Positions 17,254 through 26,762 are shown, counted from the stretch's first letter. The stretch is 58,283 bases of DNA from Faecimorpha stercoravium (GCA_018712555.1 DVGT01000025.1:1-58283), one strand, 5' to 3'. Program-made: numbers and translations. Notes: a model not told the origin generated them from the letters alone.

Positions 17254-19605
17254 ATGAGAAGAAAGGATTCGTCAAACAGCGTGCGGCTCCTTACCCTTCG
17301 GCGGGAGACGCCTCCAGAACGAATCGGATATCGTATTCTGCGATGGGGCCAGGCAGGCATACTGTTATGGGCCTGTTTGTTGTGTACGATTTTTTTCTAT
17401 ATCGATATATTTCCGACGCAGCAACGGCCGGATGTGGGGATTCTGATGCTGGGAAGCGCATGCATAGCGTTGTGGTATACTCTAGTCTATTCCAAGAGCC
17501 GTTTAATGCGTGTTTTACTGCCGATCACGCTGTTTGTACTGATCTTTCTCGTCTGGAAAGAGCGGCTGTGGCTCTGGAACGCCATTCAGAACCTGGTCGA
17601 TGGTGTGGTGGTACAGATCAATGCCTATCACGGATATGAATACTCTCTTTGGAATGCGCGAGATATCTGGATCACAGGATTTTTCCTCCTGGCGGCCGGA
17701 ATCGTGGGGATCTGGTGCGGCTTCTATACGGTACGTCATCCCAGTCCGGTGTTGTCCCTCTTTCCGGTGATCCTGATCAGCGTGGGAGGACTGTATGTGG
17801 GCCGTTTTGCCGCGTGGTACCTCTGGCTTTTATTTATATTCTGTTTCTTCGCGTTAAGAAGTCTGAAAAAGGTCAAATATGGAGTAGATCAGGGCTCCAG
17901 AACAGGAATGATGGGAGCCTTTGCCCTGGGAGCAGGGGCCGCAGCCTGCCTTCTCGTGGCGCAATGGATTCTGCCACCGCTTCTGCAGCCTAAGATCACT
18001 GTCTATCAGCAGGAGTTGCGTCAGTATCAGGAGGAGGTCATAGAGAGAATCCGTTCCGGCGAGGCGATAGAAAACACACCTATTGAGGACATTCTTTCTC
18101 AGTTTCGCAGGGAGAATTTGTCGTTGAATAACGACCCGCTGGCTTTTACGGGACGAAGGGTCCTGGAAGTGCATCTGAATCAGGCGCCAGTTGGGACGCT
18201 GTATCTTCGGGGATTTGTGGGGGGAGCCTACGATCAAAACGAATGGAGAGGAAGCGATACGCCCGACTATGAGGAGCAGTGGCACGACCAAAGCATAGCG
18301 ATACAAAATCTGGGATATGAAACATTGAACGGACAGGCACGATCCTATGAAATCACAATACGAACCATTGGAACCATGGAGGACTATGCATATATTCCGT
18401 ATCGGGTTCTGCTTCCACAGGGGGCGGAGCCTTATGGGGATGGTACCATTGCCCAGATGGAAGAGGATACGGTAAGCTATACGGGGTATCCTTTTGTGAA
18501 TTTGGAAAGTCGTTTCGTATATATGCCGCAGGAAGCATCCGAATTGCAGCGGGCTTATAGTGCTTATGTGCATCAGGTCTATACAGTGCTGCCGGAAACA
18601 GGGCTAGAGCGACTGAAGCAGGAATGTGCCGAAACGGGACTCTATGGGGCAGAAGACCTGGACGAGATCACCATGTATATTGCGGAACGGCTGAATGAAT
18701 TGACCTATACACGCCGTCCCGGAGCATTGCCGGCAGGAGCAGATTTCACGGAGTATTTTCTGTATGAACAGCAGGAGGGCTATTGCGTACATTTTGCTAC
18801 AGCTGCCACGCTGATGTATCGGGCCATGGGGATTCCGGCTCGTTACGTATCAGGATATGCGATTCCGGCTGAAAACTTCAACAACATAAACGATGCATAT
18901 GCACTGGATTCCATGGGGCATGCCTGGGTGGAAGTCTATAATGAGGACCTGGGTTTTATTCCGGTGGAAGTCACTCCCGCTTCGGCGGAGAACCCGCTTT
19001 ATGCGTCCGAAGAATCCGAGGCAGAAGAGTCCCGAGAAGACTCTTCGGTGGAAGAGAGTCTTCCGGAAGAAGAGTCTTCCACGCCGACGAATTCCACATC
19101 CCAAGAGGAGTCTTCTCGGGCAAGTGGATGGACGCAGGATTCTGGCACATCACATGGCGTAGGAGAGGCGTCGGTGGATATAGGCCCTGTATTGGGGATC
19201 CTGGGAGGGACTCTAGTGGTTCTGGCCCTGATTGGTTTGCCGATCTATCGGGTGCGCTATCTCAGAGAGAGACGGAAACACCCGCCAGTACAGGAAGACT
19301 ACCGAGAAGAGATCCGGAAATTAGGACGAAACCTGTTTGAAACCCTGCGCTATACCGGGTATCGCTATCCGGATCAGGAGCTGACGGATCGGGAGTACAT
19401 GGATCAAGTGGGTACGGAGATAGCGGTAGAAGAGCTGAGCGATCTGTGGAGCCTGATCGAACGGGCCTTCTATGATGGAGAGAGCATGACAGAGGAAGAA
19501 TATCGCTGGGCGCTGGATATTTATGAGGATGTGATGGCGGAGTTATCCTCCGAATGGAAGTGGTGGAAAAAGATCTGGATTGTATGGATCAGGGGATGGA
19601 AATGA
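17254..19605 (+). CDS. Membrane transglutaminase-like protein (TgpA type)
   Basis: A 783-aa multi-pass protein, third member of the MoxR-DUF58-transglutaminase set. Start 17254 follows AGGGAGGAAACC. Six N-terminal transmembrane helices (to about residue 240) precede an extracellular part with a transglutaminase core: Cys511 in EGYCVHFATA and His556 in GHAWVEVY. The expected third residue falls at VEVTP, where Glu replaces the usual Asp. Then comes a Ser/Glu-rich linker (about 585-635), one transmembrane helix (VLGILGGTLVVLALIGLPIY) and a cytoplasmic DUF4129-like tail. It may cleave or crosslink peptides at the cell surface; the substrate is unknown. The linker DNA contains nested inverted repeats. 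Confidence 0.9.
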   Translation: MRRKDSSNSVRLLTLRRETPPERIGYRILRWGQAGILLWACLLCTIFFYIDIFPTQQRPDVGILMLGSACIALWYTLVYSKSRLMRVLLPITLFVLIFLVWKERLWLWNAIQNLVDGVVVQINAYHGYEYSLWNARDIWITGFFLLAAGIVGIWCGFYTVRHPSPVLSLFPVILISVGGLYVGRFAAWYLWLLFIFCFFALRSLKKVKYGVDQGSRTGMMGAFALGAGAAACLLVAQWILPPLLQPKITVYQQELRQYQEEVIERIRSGEAIENTPIEDILSQFRRENLSLNNDPLAFTGRRVLEVHLNQAPVGTLYLRGFVGGAYDQNEWRGSDTPDYEEQWHDQSIAIQNLGYETLNGQARSYEITIRTIGTMEDYAYIPYRVLLPQGAEPYGDGTIAQMEEDTVSYTGYPFVNLESRFVYMPQEASELQRAYSAYVHQVYTVLPETGLERLKQECAETGLYGAEDLDEITMYIAERLNELTYTRRPGALPAGADFTEYFLYEQQEGYCVHFATAATLMYRAMGIPARYVSGYAIPAENFNNINDAYALDSMGHAWVEVYNEDLGFIPVEVTPASAENPLYASEESEAEESREDSSVEESLPEEESSTPTNSTSQEESSRASGWTQDSGTSHGVGEASVDIGPVLGILGGTLVVLALIGLPIYRVRYLRERRKHPPVQEDYREEIRKLGRNLFETLRYTGYRYPDQELTDREYMDQVGTEIAVEELSDLWSLIERAFYDGESMTEEEYRWALDIYEDVMAELSSEWKWWKKIWIVWIRGWK
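19031..19120. repeat. Nested inverted repeats inside the transglutaminase linker
   Basis: CCCGAGAAGACTC (19031-19043) and its perfect complement GAGTCTTCTCGGG (19108-19120) enclose two smaller palindromes, GGAAGAGAGTCTTCC (19050-19064) and GGAAGAAGAGTCTTCC (19065-19080). All lie in the Ser/Glu-rich coding segment. Confidence 0.75.
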
Positions 19606-19652
19606 TGGAGAATGTAGCAGAGAGTTTATAAATCAAGGAAATGGGGAGACGA

Positions 19653-21268
19653 ATGAAAAATCTTACACTTCTTAATGAAATGCTAACCATCGGAAAGGTT
19701 AAAAAACGCACTTTTATCTTACTGGGGGGATTGGCGCTGGTTTCATCCTTCTTGGAAGTCTTGCCTACAGAAATCCTGGGATTCTTTGCGAATATCCTTG
19801 TATCGTGGGATAAGGAATCCGTTGTAAAAAGAATGCTGTTGTGTGGAGGCGTATACTTCCTTGTTGTTTTGATGGGGACACTGATTCGAAATATGTTTTG
19901 CTACATTACCTCAAAGTGTGCGAATAAGATCATAAGAAATATACGAACGGCTGCCTATCGGAAGCTTTTATTATTGGACTTAATGAAGCTGGATAATGAG
20001 AAAACAGGCTATGCCATCAACATGATCGATGGAAATACTTCCCGATTAGAAACGGTGTTTAGCGTTGCCCTGTTTACTTTAATTTCAGACATATTTGATT
20101 TGTTATGGATCAGTATCTTTATTGCCATTATTGATTGGAAATTGTTGGTTTTGTTATGTGATTTTCTTCCTGTATTGTATATACTGGGATTAAAATCATC
20201 AAAAACACAAAACAAATTTGCAAAGAAAAAATCAACTCTGAGTCCAGGATTATCAGTAAGATTAGTGAAACGGTAAAAAATATAGTGATCATTCGAACTT
20301 CTCGTGGGAAAGCTCGTGAATCAGGAAGTTTTAATACGGAAACAGAGAACTATGAACAAATTTGTAATCAGGCTGATTTAAAGATAAGCATCTTTTACAT
20401 ACTGGAGAAAAGTATCCGCTATATTGCGATTACGCTGGTTATGATCATTGTGGCGATGAATATTATTGAGGGAAGACAAGAGGTAGGCAGCCTGATTACT
20501 ATCACATTGTATAGCCAGAGATTTTATTCTCCGGTTACGAATATTATTCGGTATTTGCAGATGCTGCAAAAGGGAATGGCGAGTATTGAGGAACTGCATG
20601 TCTACTTTCAGCGAGAAGAGATAGATACACATAGGAATATCTGTTTTTCAAAGGAAGTAGAATTTATAGATATGGATCATGCGTCTGTAGAATCGGAAGA
20701 CAGAGTTATTCTCAAACCGTTTATTCTTCAACTTCGTTCCAAAGGATTGTATCTCATAAAGGGTAAGAGTGGAAGTGGAAAAACGACTTTGATCCGTACC
20801 CTCCTAGGAGAACAACCATTAACCCATGGGTTTATCCGAGTGAATCCTGTATTACAGGATAAGGTAATATTTTCATATGCAAGTCAAAATACAGAATTGT
20901 TTAATACGAGTATTATAGACAACGTCCTATATCCTTTAGGAGTTGAGGAATCGACAGCAGAGAAACAGGAAAATGCAAAGAAGCTTTTACAAGAATTTGG
21001 ATTTTCTTCGCATGCGATTTTTCAGGAGATAGAAGGGATAGAACAAGTTTTATCAGGAGGAGAGAAGAAAAGGATTATATTTATAAGGGCAATTTTAAGT
21101 GAAGCGCCGGTGCTTTTGCTTGACGAAGTGACTTCTAATCTGGATGTTCAGAATGAAAATAAGATGTTAGCGATGATCCAGAAAGAGGCGCAGAAAAGGT
21201 GTGTGATATTGGTCACACATAGGGAATATGATTTTGGCCATAGTACTATTGTGTACAATGTAAAGTGA
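19653..21268 (+). pseudogene. ABC exporter (permease-ATPase fusion) interrupted by a one-base frameshift
   Basis: Two adjacent frames together make one half-size ABC exporter of about 538 residues. The first (from ATG 19653 after GGGGAG; ends 20276) holds transmembrane helices 1-4. The second (from about 20231, -1 frame) holds the remaining membrane helices and the ATPase domain: Walker A KGKSGSGKTT, signature LSGGEKKR, Walker B VLLLDEVTSNLD and switch His in LVTHRE. The break lies in a run of six A (20226-20231). One extra A would restore KKKINSESRIISKISE and a continuous protein. It could be a real inactivating deletion, a slippage-corrected gene or a sequencing error. The DNA is clearly more AT-rich than its neighbours, suggesting transfer. 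The cargo is unknown; no peptidase domain is present. Confidence 0.85.
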
Positions 21269-21280
21269 TCTTATCTTTCC

Positions 21281-21329
21281 AAAGAAAACAGCGATACGTG
21301 GCATGTCATCCAGTATCGCTGTTTTCTTT
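21281..21329. terminator. Bidirectional terminator
   Basis: AAAGAAAACAGCGATAC (21281-21297) and GTATCGCTGTTTTCTTT (21313-21329) form a perfect 17-bp stem. It has A-rich and T-rich flanks in both directions and lies between the converging ABC and aldo/keto reductase genes. Confidence 0.9.
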
Positions 21330-21344
21330 GTAGAGCCTTGCTGC

Positions 21345-22424
21345 TTAGTCGTAACGCCGGAGTTCCTTGGCTGCTTTTTTCATCAGATCCGGAATGGGAA
21401 GATTGAAGGGGCAGCGCTGCGCGCAGCTGCCGCAGGCAACACAGGCCTTTGCCGTGCGGTCAGCAGGAACTTTCTGCGTATACTCTTCGGTGATATGATG
21501 CATATGCGACCAGTCCACACCGCCAAAGATTTCCCAGCGGTTATACAAAGATAGCACGGTGGGAATCGGGATCTGCTGAGGACATGGCAGGCAATACCCG
21601 CAGCCACGGCAGTAGTTCTTGACTTTCATATCGATTTTTCCCAGAATCGCGTCGATTTCTTCCTGTGTCAGGTGCGGATCCTCGGCCTCGACGGCAAGCG
21701 CGGTTTTCAGATAGGGCTCCTGTTCCATGCCGGGGATCACGGTTGTCACATACGGATTCGACAGAGCAAACCGCAGGCAGTCCTCCGCCTCCATCTCGAA
21801 TCCGAGCTGTCGGCTGCGATCATGGGTCAAAACACCGCCGCCATAGGGCTTCATGATGATGACGCCCATATCCAGGGACTGACAGAGGGGGAAGAGCGTA
21901 TCTTCCACCTCGCGGTTCGTGGGATTATACGCCAGCATCGCGACTTCGAACAGACCGGTACGGATGATCTCTTCTCCGATCTTACAATCATGGGTGGAAA
22001 TGCCCAGATGACGGACACGGCCAGATGCCTTGAGCTCCTGGATATAGGTGAGCACGCCCTCTTTCTGCAGCCGATTCCAGTTGGAAGCGGTACTGACATC
22101 GTGCAGGAACAGAATGTCCAGATACTCTGTCTGGAGATTCCGGAAGGTGGTTTCGATATCTTCCTGAAATTCAGTAAGCCCTCGTCGAATCACCTTCGAG
22201 GAGAGAATAAACTGTTCCCGCAGCCCCAGTTCCTTGAGTGCGGTACCGACACGGATCTCGCTATCGCCATAGCCCCTGGCCGTATCGATATAGTTGATAC
22301 CTCCCTCATGGGCGATCTGGATCAGATTTGTCGCTTCTTCCTGAGAGAGGGAACCAAACTTGATCGCGCCCAGGCCCAGATGGGAAACCTGCATCTCCGT
22401 TTTGCCAAAACGCTGGTACTTCAT
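21345..22424 (-). CDS. Aldo/keto reductase with C-terminal 2[4Fe-4S] ferredoxin domain
   Basis: A 359-aa protein. Residues 1-270 form an aldo/keto reductase barrel with catalytic Asp47 and Tyr52 (YIDTARGYGDSE) and Lys77 (LSSKV). The last 90 residues carry two ferredoxin-type cysteine clusters, CRGCGYCLPC and CVACGSCAQRCP. Such fusions are common in anaerobes and may pass electrons between Fe-S clusters and a nicotinamide cofactor or sugar substrate, but the natural substrate is not known. The start has AAGGAGG and a TATAAT box upstream. It is divergent from the GH31 gene, and a second reductase of the same architecture follows that gene. Confidence 0.92.
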   Translation of the reverse strand: MKYQRFGKTEMQVSHLGLGAIKFGSLSQEEATNLIQIAHEGGINYIDTARGYGDSEIRVGTALKELGLREQFILSSKVIRRGLTEFQEDIETTFRNLQTEYLDILFLHDVSTASNWNRLQKEGVLTYIQELKASGRVRHLGISTHDCKIGEEIIRTGLFEVAMLAYNPTNREVEDTLFPLCQSLDMGVIIMKPYGGGVLTHDRSRQLGFEMEAEDCLRFALSNPYVTTVIPGMEQEPYLKTALAVEAEDPHLTQEEIDAILGKIDMKVKNYCRGCGYCLPCPQQIPIPTVLSLYNRWEIFGGVDWSHMHHITEEYTQKVPADRTAKACVACGSCAQRCPFNLPIPDLMKKAAKELRRYD

Positions 22425-22452
22425 AGATGTAATCCTCCTTCTTGAATATGAT

Positions 22453-22458
22453 ATTATA
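22453..22458 (-). promoter_or_regulatory. -10 box for the aldo/keto reductase gene
   Basis: TATAAT on the minus strand, 29 bp before the start codon. The -35 is weak. Confidence 0.5.
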
Positions 22459-22536
22459 CTACTAGAAAAGTACAGTAAAATCCATGGAGTATTCTATTCG
22501 AATCCGTATAAAAATGCAACAAATCCAGGGGATGGC

Positions 22537-22566
22537 TTGACAAGGGACGGCCTTCTCGGGTATGAT
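22537..22566 (+). promoter_or_regulatory. Sigma-A promoter for the GH31 gene
   Basis: TTGACA (22537-22542), an 18-bp spacer and TATGAT (22561-22566) lie about 20 bp before the ribosome binding site. The very short leader supports the TTG start at 22588. Confidence 0.7.
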
Positions 22567-22587
22567 GAAACAAAAGGGGGGAGAGGC

Positions 22588-24993
22588 TTGAAACAGATTG
22601 AAATACAAAGGATCACGCCATATTGTATACAGATCGGTACGGACAAGGGAACCTGGCGCTGGTATGGGGTAGAAGACAGCGTGATTCGCTGTACGTATAC
22701 GCAGGGGGAGCCTGCGGAAGAGACGTTGCTGGTGAGGAAGGACGCTGGAGAGGTACCACTCGCTGTACGAGAATATGCGGAATACGTTCGCATAGAGACA
22801 TCGCGGCTATCCGCAGTATGGAACAAGCGTACTGGCGCGATCCGCTGGGAGGACCTGGCGCGAGGCCGTCTATTGTTACAGGAACGAGGACATGAGCTGA
22901 CACGCTGCGATGTGATGCGTTGCGAGCTGGAGGGGCCGGAACCCGTGATCGAACGAATCCGAACAGTGGATGGTGAGCGTAATTTCGTGAAGAACCTGCG
23001 GGAAGTGCCGGACCATGAGGCCTATCGTGCCAAGATCTACCTGGAATGGCAGGAGGGGGAAGCGCTCTATGGCCTGGGGCAGGGAGAGGAAGGATTCCAT
23101 ACCTATCGGGGGAAGACACAGTATCTCTATCAGCACAACATGCGGATTCCTATGCCGATGCTTGTGTCCAGCCTGGGCTACGGTATTCTGGTGGATGCAG
23201 GATGCCTCATGACGTTTCAGGATCAGGAGCGGGGTTCTTACTGGTATCTGGATGCGGTGCCGCAGCTGGATTATTACATGATCGCCCCAGGAGACCTTCA
23301 TGGCGTGGTACAGGCTTACCGGCGTCTGACGGGTCACGCGTCCATGCTGCCCCGGTGGGCCTTTGGCTACATGCAGTCGAAGGAAGCCTACAAGACCGGA
23401 GAAGAGCTGTTAGATGTGGCCGAGGAATATCGGCGCCGAAATCTGCCGATCTCCTGTGTGATTCAGGACTGGAACAGCTGGGAGAAAGGAAAATGGGGCA
23501 ATAAGCATCTGGATCCTGCCCGGTTCGGACATATGAAGGAGATTCATGAGAAGCTGCACGCGATGGATGTACATACGCTGATTTCCGTATGGCCCAACAT
23601 GGCAAAGGACTGTGAGGATTATCGGCAGATGCAGGAGGCCGGGCATATCCTGCCCGATCGGTCCACCTATGACGCCTTTTCGGAGGATGCGCGCGCCCTG
23701 TACTGGAAGCAGGCGAAGGAGGGGCTGTGGGATCAGGGTTTTGACGGCTGGTGGTGTGATTCTACGGAACCTTTCACAGGACAGGATTGGAATGGCCCTA
23801 CACTGCGGGAACCGTGGGAACGTTACAGCCGCGTGGGAGGCGAGCAGAAACGGTATCTGGGGGCCGAGCGAGCGAGTCTCTTCGCGCTGGCGCACGCAAG
23901 GGGAATCTATGAGAACCAGCGCAAGACCACGGAAGAGAAGCGCGTCGTCAATCTGACCCGTTCCGGATACGCGTCGCAGCAGCAATATGGCGCGATCCTG
24001 TGGTCCGGGGATATTGCGGCATCCTGGGAAACCCTGCGGCGTCAGATTGTGGAAGGGCTCCATATGTCCATGAGCGGATATCCCTATTGGACGACGGATA
24101 TCGGCGCTTTCTTCGTGGTAGGAGACGAGGGATGGCAGCATAGGGGCTGCGGTGGACATACGAATCCGAAGCCCATCTGGTTCTGGAAAGGAGATTTCGA
24201 CGAGGGGACGGAGGATCCGGCCTATCGGGAACTCTATGTCAGATGGCTGGAGTGGGGGACATTCCTGCCGATCATGCGATCTCACGGGACGGATTTCGCG
24301 CGGGAGATCTGGCAGTTTGGAGAGGAGGGCACGCCCTATTATGACGCGATTGCCCGCTTCATCCGGCTGCGGTATCGTCTGCTGCCCTATATCTATTCCA
24401 TCGCCGCCGGCGTCAGCCTGCGGGATGAAAATATGATCGAAAGTCTGATCAGTGCCTTTCCACAGGATCCGACGGTCAAAGAGATCATGGACGAGTACAT
24501 GTTTGGACCCGCCTTCCTGGTCTGTCCCGTGACAGAGCCGTCGGGACATGCGCCGAAGGGCCGGAAGCCGGAGGGACATTGGCAGCGGAAGGTCTACTTG
24601 CCCCAGGGGACGGATTGGCTGGATTTCTGGAGCGGAGTACGGTATACCGGTGGACAATGGATTACAGCGGATGCGCCTTTGGAGATCCTGCCGCTCTTCG
24701 TGCGCTGTGGCAGCATCGTGCCGATGGCGGACGATGAGGGAATGGTGCACCTGAAGATCTTTGAGGGAGCGGATGGATCCTTCCTGTTGTATCAGGACGG
24801 CGGAGACGGGTATGCCTATGAACGGGGCGCCTATCTGCAGATTCCCCTGGAATGGAAGGAAGAGACGAAGGAACTGACGATCCGAGAGGCACTAGGAGCC
24901 GGTGCCGCAGCGTGGCTGCCGATGACCCTCTGTGTGGATCAGGAGATAATCACGTATAAAGGAACCAAAATATCATATAAGAGGAGGCATTAA
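22588..24993 (+). CDS. Glycoside hydrolase family 31 (alpha-glucosidase/alpha-xylosidase type)
   Basis: An 801-aa retaining alpha-glycosidase without signal peptide, so probably cytoplasmic. An N-terminal beta domain precedes the catalytic barrel. The nucleophile is Asp391 in GWWCDSTEPF and the acid/base is probably Asp475 in WSGDIAASW. FWKGDFDEGTEDP and MRSHGTDFAREIW follow. The C-terminal beta domains contain LPQGTDWLDFWSG. The frame is open further upstream, but the likely start is TTG at 22588, placed after GGGGGGAGAGG and just after a promoter. Substrate (alpha-glucoside, xyloside, or a sulfoquinovoside-like sugar) cannot be fixed from motifs alone. It is followed at 3 bp by a reductase, suggesting co-transcription. 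Confidence 0.92.
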   Translation: MKQIEIQRITPYCIQIGTDKGTWRWYGVEDSVIRCTYTQGEPAEETLLVRKDAGEVPLAVREYAEYVRIETSRLSAVWNKRTGAIRWEDLARGRLLLQERGHELTRCDVMRCELEGPEPVIERIRTVDGERNFVKNLREVPDHEAYRAKIYLEWQEGEALYGLGQGEEGFHTYRGKTQYLYQHNMRIPMPMLVSSLGYGILVDAGCLMTFQDQERGSYWYLDAVPQLDYYMIAPGDLHGVVQAYRRLTGHASMLPRWAFGYMQSKEAYKTGEELLDVAEEYRRRNLPISCVIQDWNSWEKGKWGNKHLDPARFGHMKEIHEKLHAMDVHTLISVWPNMAKDCEDYRQMQEAGHILPDRSTYDAFSEDARALYWKQAKEGLWDQGFDGWWCDSTEPFTGQDWNGPTLREPWERYSRVGGEQKRYLGAERASLFALAHARGIYENQRKTTEEKRVVNLTRSGYASQQQYGAILWSGDIAASWETLRRQIVEGLHMSMSGYPYWTTDIGAFFVVGDEGWQHRGCGGHTNPKPIWFWKGDFDEGTEDPAYRELYVRWLEWGTFLPIMRSHGTDFAREIWQFGEEGTPYYDAIARFIRLRYRLLPYIYSIAAGVSLRDENMIESLISAFPQDPTVKEIMDEYMFGPAFLVCPVTEPSGHAPKGRKPEGHWQRKVYLPQGTDWLDFWSGVRYTGGQWITADAPLEILPLFVRCGSIVPMADDEGMVHLKIFEGADGSFLLYQDGGDGYAYERGAYLQIPLEWKEETKELTIREALGAGAAAWLPMTLCVDQEIITYKGTKISYKRRH

Positions 24994-24996
24994 ACC

Positions 24997-26169
24997 ATGA
25001 AACAAGATATTAAGAAAAGAAGGTTTGGACGTACGAACCTGTGGATTACCGAGTTGGGATTCGGCGCCATGAACCTGCGGATGCTGCCCAACCGGCAGCA
25101 GGGTATAGACCTTCTTCACCATGTGCTGGATCAGGGCATCAACTTCATTGATACCGCGAGAAGCTATACGGGAACATGTGGTGACGGCACCTATGTGGAG
25201 AGCGAAGAGATGGTGGGCGAAGTGCTGTCGAGCCGTACCGATCTGACAGAACCCATCGTGATTGTCACCAAGGGACATGGGTATGAACTTGCGCCTCTGG
25301 CGGAGGATCTGGCGGCCACGAGAAAGGCTTTGCGAATTGAAGGCCTGGGGGATGAGATGCATATCGGGCAGACGCCGGTTCGGCTGGTCTATTTCCTGCA
25401 TGGTATCAGCGATGAGCGATGGGAAGTGATTCAGAAATCCGGTGTATTGCCGCGGCTGCGGGAACTTCAGAAAGAGGGAATGATCAGCTTCCCCGGCTTT
25501 TCCAGCCACTATCCCTTCCCGAAGGAGATCAAGGAGGCCGTGGATACGGGAGCCTTTGATGTGGTAGAGCTGCCCTATAACGTGTTTAACCGCAGCCTGG
25601 GCGAAGATGGAGAACTGGACATCCTGAAATACATCCATGAGAAGGATCTGGGGATTGTCAATATGAAGGCGTTCAACGGCAATAGCATGCTGCCGATTTA
25701 CCAGGTGCTGAGAGAGTTTATCACGATTGACTATGCCAAGATGCTGAATTTCTGTCTGTCCAACCCCTATATTACCTCGGTGGATGCGGGCGCCAGGAGT
25801 CCGGAGGAGATAGACGCCGATATCGCCGTCGCGCTGGGGAATCGTCCCAGTGAGGAGGAGAGAGCCGCCTGGGCCGCAGAAGCGGACAAGGTGAGCGGCC
25901 TTATGAACGATACCTGCCGGGAATGTCTGCACTGCCTCGAGAAATTCTCCTGTCCCAATGGCCTGAACTTCCCGGAGATCCTGTCCGTATACTCCCGGAT
26001 GAAGATCTGCACCAGCCTGGGAAAGGATGTGGAGCAATATAAAAAGCAGTATCAGGCGCTGCCCATGAAGGGGGCCGATTGCCTGGAATGCGGCGCATGT
26101 CTGGAATGGTGCGAGTATAAGCTCAACATCCCCAAGCTGCTGAAAGAAGCGGAAGAAAAACTAGGATAA
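24997..26169 (+). CDS. Aldo/keto reductase with C-terminal Fe-S domain (second copy)
   Basis: A 390-aa homologue of the divergent reductase upstream. The barrel has FIDTARSYTG for the Asp/Tyr pair and IVTKGHG for the Lys. The C-terminal ferredoxin module reads CRECLHCLEKFSCPNG and CLECGACLEWC. The first cluster departs from the strict CxxCxxCxxxC spacing, so its cluster type is uncertain. Start 24997 has AAGAGGAGG upstream and lies 3 bp after the GH31 stop. The pairing suggests that both act on a sugar released by the glycosidase; this is inference. Confidence 0.9.
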   Translation: MKQDIKKRRFGRTNLWITELGFGAMNLRMLPNRQQGIDLLHHVLDQGINFIDTARSYTGTCGDGTYVESEEMVGEVLSSRTDLTEPIVIVTKGHGYELAPLAEDLAATRKALRIEGLGDEMHIGQTPVRLVYFLHGISDERWEVIQKSGVLPRLRELQKEGMISFPGFSSHYPFPKEIKEAVDTGAFDVVELPYNVFNRSLGEDGELDILKYIHEKDLGIVNMKAFNGNSMLPIYQVLREFITIDYAKMLNFCLSNPYITSVDAGARSPEEIDADIAVALGNRPSEEERAAWAAEADKVSGLMNDTCRECLHCLEKFSCPNGLNFPEILSVYSRMKICTSLGKDVEQYKKQYQALPMKGADCLECGACLEWCEYKLNIPKLLKEAEEKLG

Positions 26170-26225
26170 TCTGCAGGACGATCTGTTCCTCGGAAGCCTT
26201 TCAACCGAATGTCCTGGGGGCTGCG

Positions 26226-26591
26226 GTGCAGAACATGGACTTTTTGCAGCATTTTCCCTTTCGGATCCATATCGGCAGTTACATGCTTCTTTTATATGGG
26301 CTGCGTCTTTTCGTTCTGCTGTGTGTTGCCATCCTCGCATCCTGGATCGGATCCAGAATGTCCACACTGCAGGGCGCGGCCCTGGTGAATCTTTTCGTCC
26401 TGGGGCTTCCGGCTCTTTTATATGCAATGGAAGTCGAAGCAGTGCAGTTTATAACGATTTTGCCGTTGCTTTCGGGAAATGAGTTCCTGCGATCTTTAGA
26501 AAACATAACAGACTTTTGGCCGGTAGGACTTTGCGCGGCTGCTGGGATTCTCGCGTATCTTCGCATGAAGCGTAGTTGGGTGCGGAATTAG
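26226..26591 (+). pseudogene. Probable C-terminal fragment of a multi-pass membrane protein
   Basis: A short hydrophobic reading frame (about 121 aa from a GTG, or from the ATG at 26235) with three transmembrane segments: SYMLLLYGLRLFVLLCVAIL, GAALVNLFVLGLPALLYAM and PVGLCAAAGILAYLRM. There is no convincing ribosome binding site. The frame stays open upstream (SEAFQPNVLGAAVQ) almost to the end of the reductase, as expected for a truncated 3' end of a larger permease-like gene. It could instead be a small membrane protein. A terminator follows. Confidence 0.45.
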
Positions 26592-26632
26592 ATGGATTTT
26601 CATTGTCCATTCGTGCATCGCTTCTTGATAAA

Positions 26633-26680
26633 AGAGGGAAATGCTCATCCCTACATGATTGCGGATGGGCATTTCCCTCT
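26633..26680. terminator. Bidirectional terminator between converging genes
   Basis: AGAGGGAAATGCTCATCC pairs with GGATGGGCATTTCCCTCT around a 12-base loop. It lies between the membrane-protein fragment and the aldolase gene on the opposite strand. Confidence 0.8.
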
Positions 26681-26762
26681 AAATATTTGTTCATAGGCCA
26701 GTTTTCGTCTGGCGGCTTCTTTGTGGCTGTGGAGAACGGCTCTCCCATGACAGCATCTGTTT

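Noticed and set aside
20225..20232. Programmed -1 frameshift site in the ABC exporter
   Set aside because: The heptamer would be G-AAA-AAA, a poor fit to X-XXY-YYZ, and no stimulatory hairpin or internal Shine-Dalgarno was seen. Kept only as one of several explanations.
21672..22445. 257-codon plus-strand frame opposite the first aldo/keto reductase
   Set aside because: Shadow frame without start signal or recognisable product.
23410..24750. 446-codon open frame on the minus strand opposite the GH31 gene
   Set aside because: Antisense shadow of a gene with intact catalytic motifs; composition is a by-product of the codon bias on the other strand.
24973..26037. 354-codon open frame opposite the second aldo/keto reductase
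   Set aside because: Shadow frame; the plus strand has the real gene with cofactor and Fe-S motifs.
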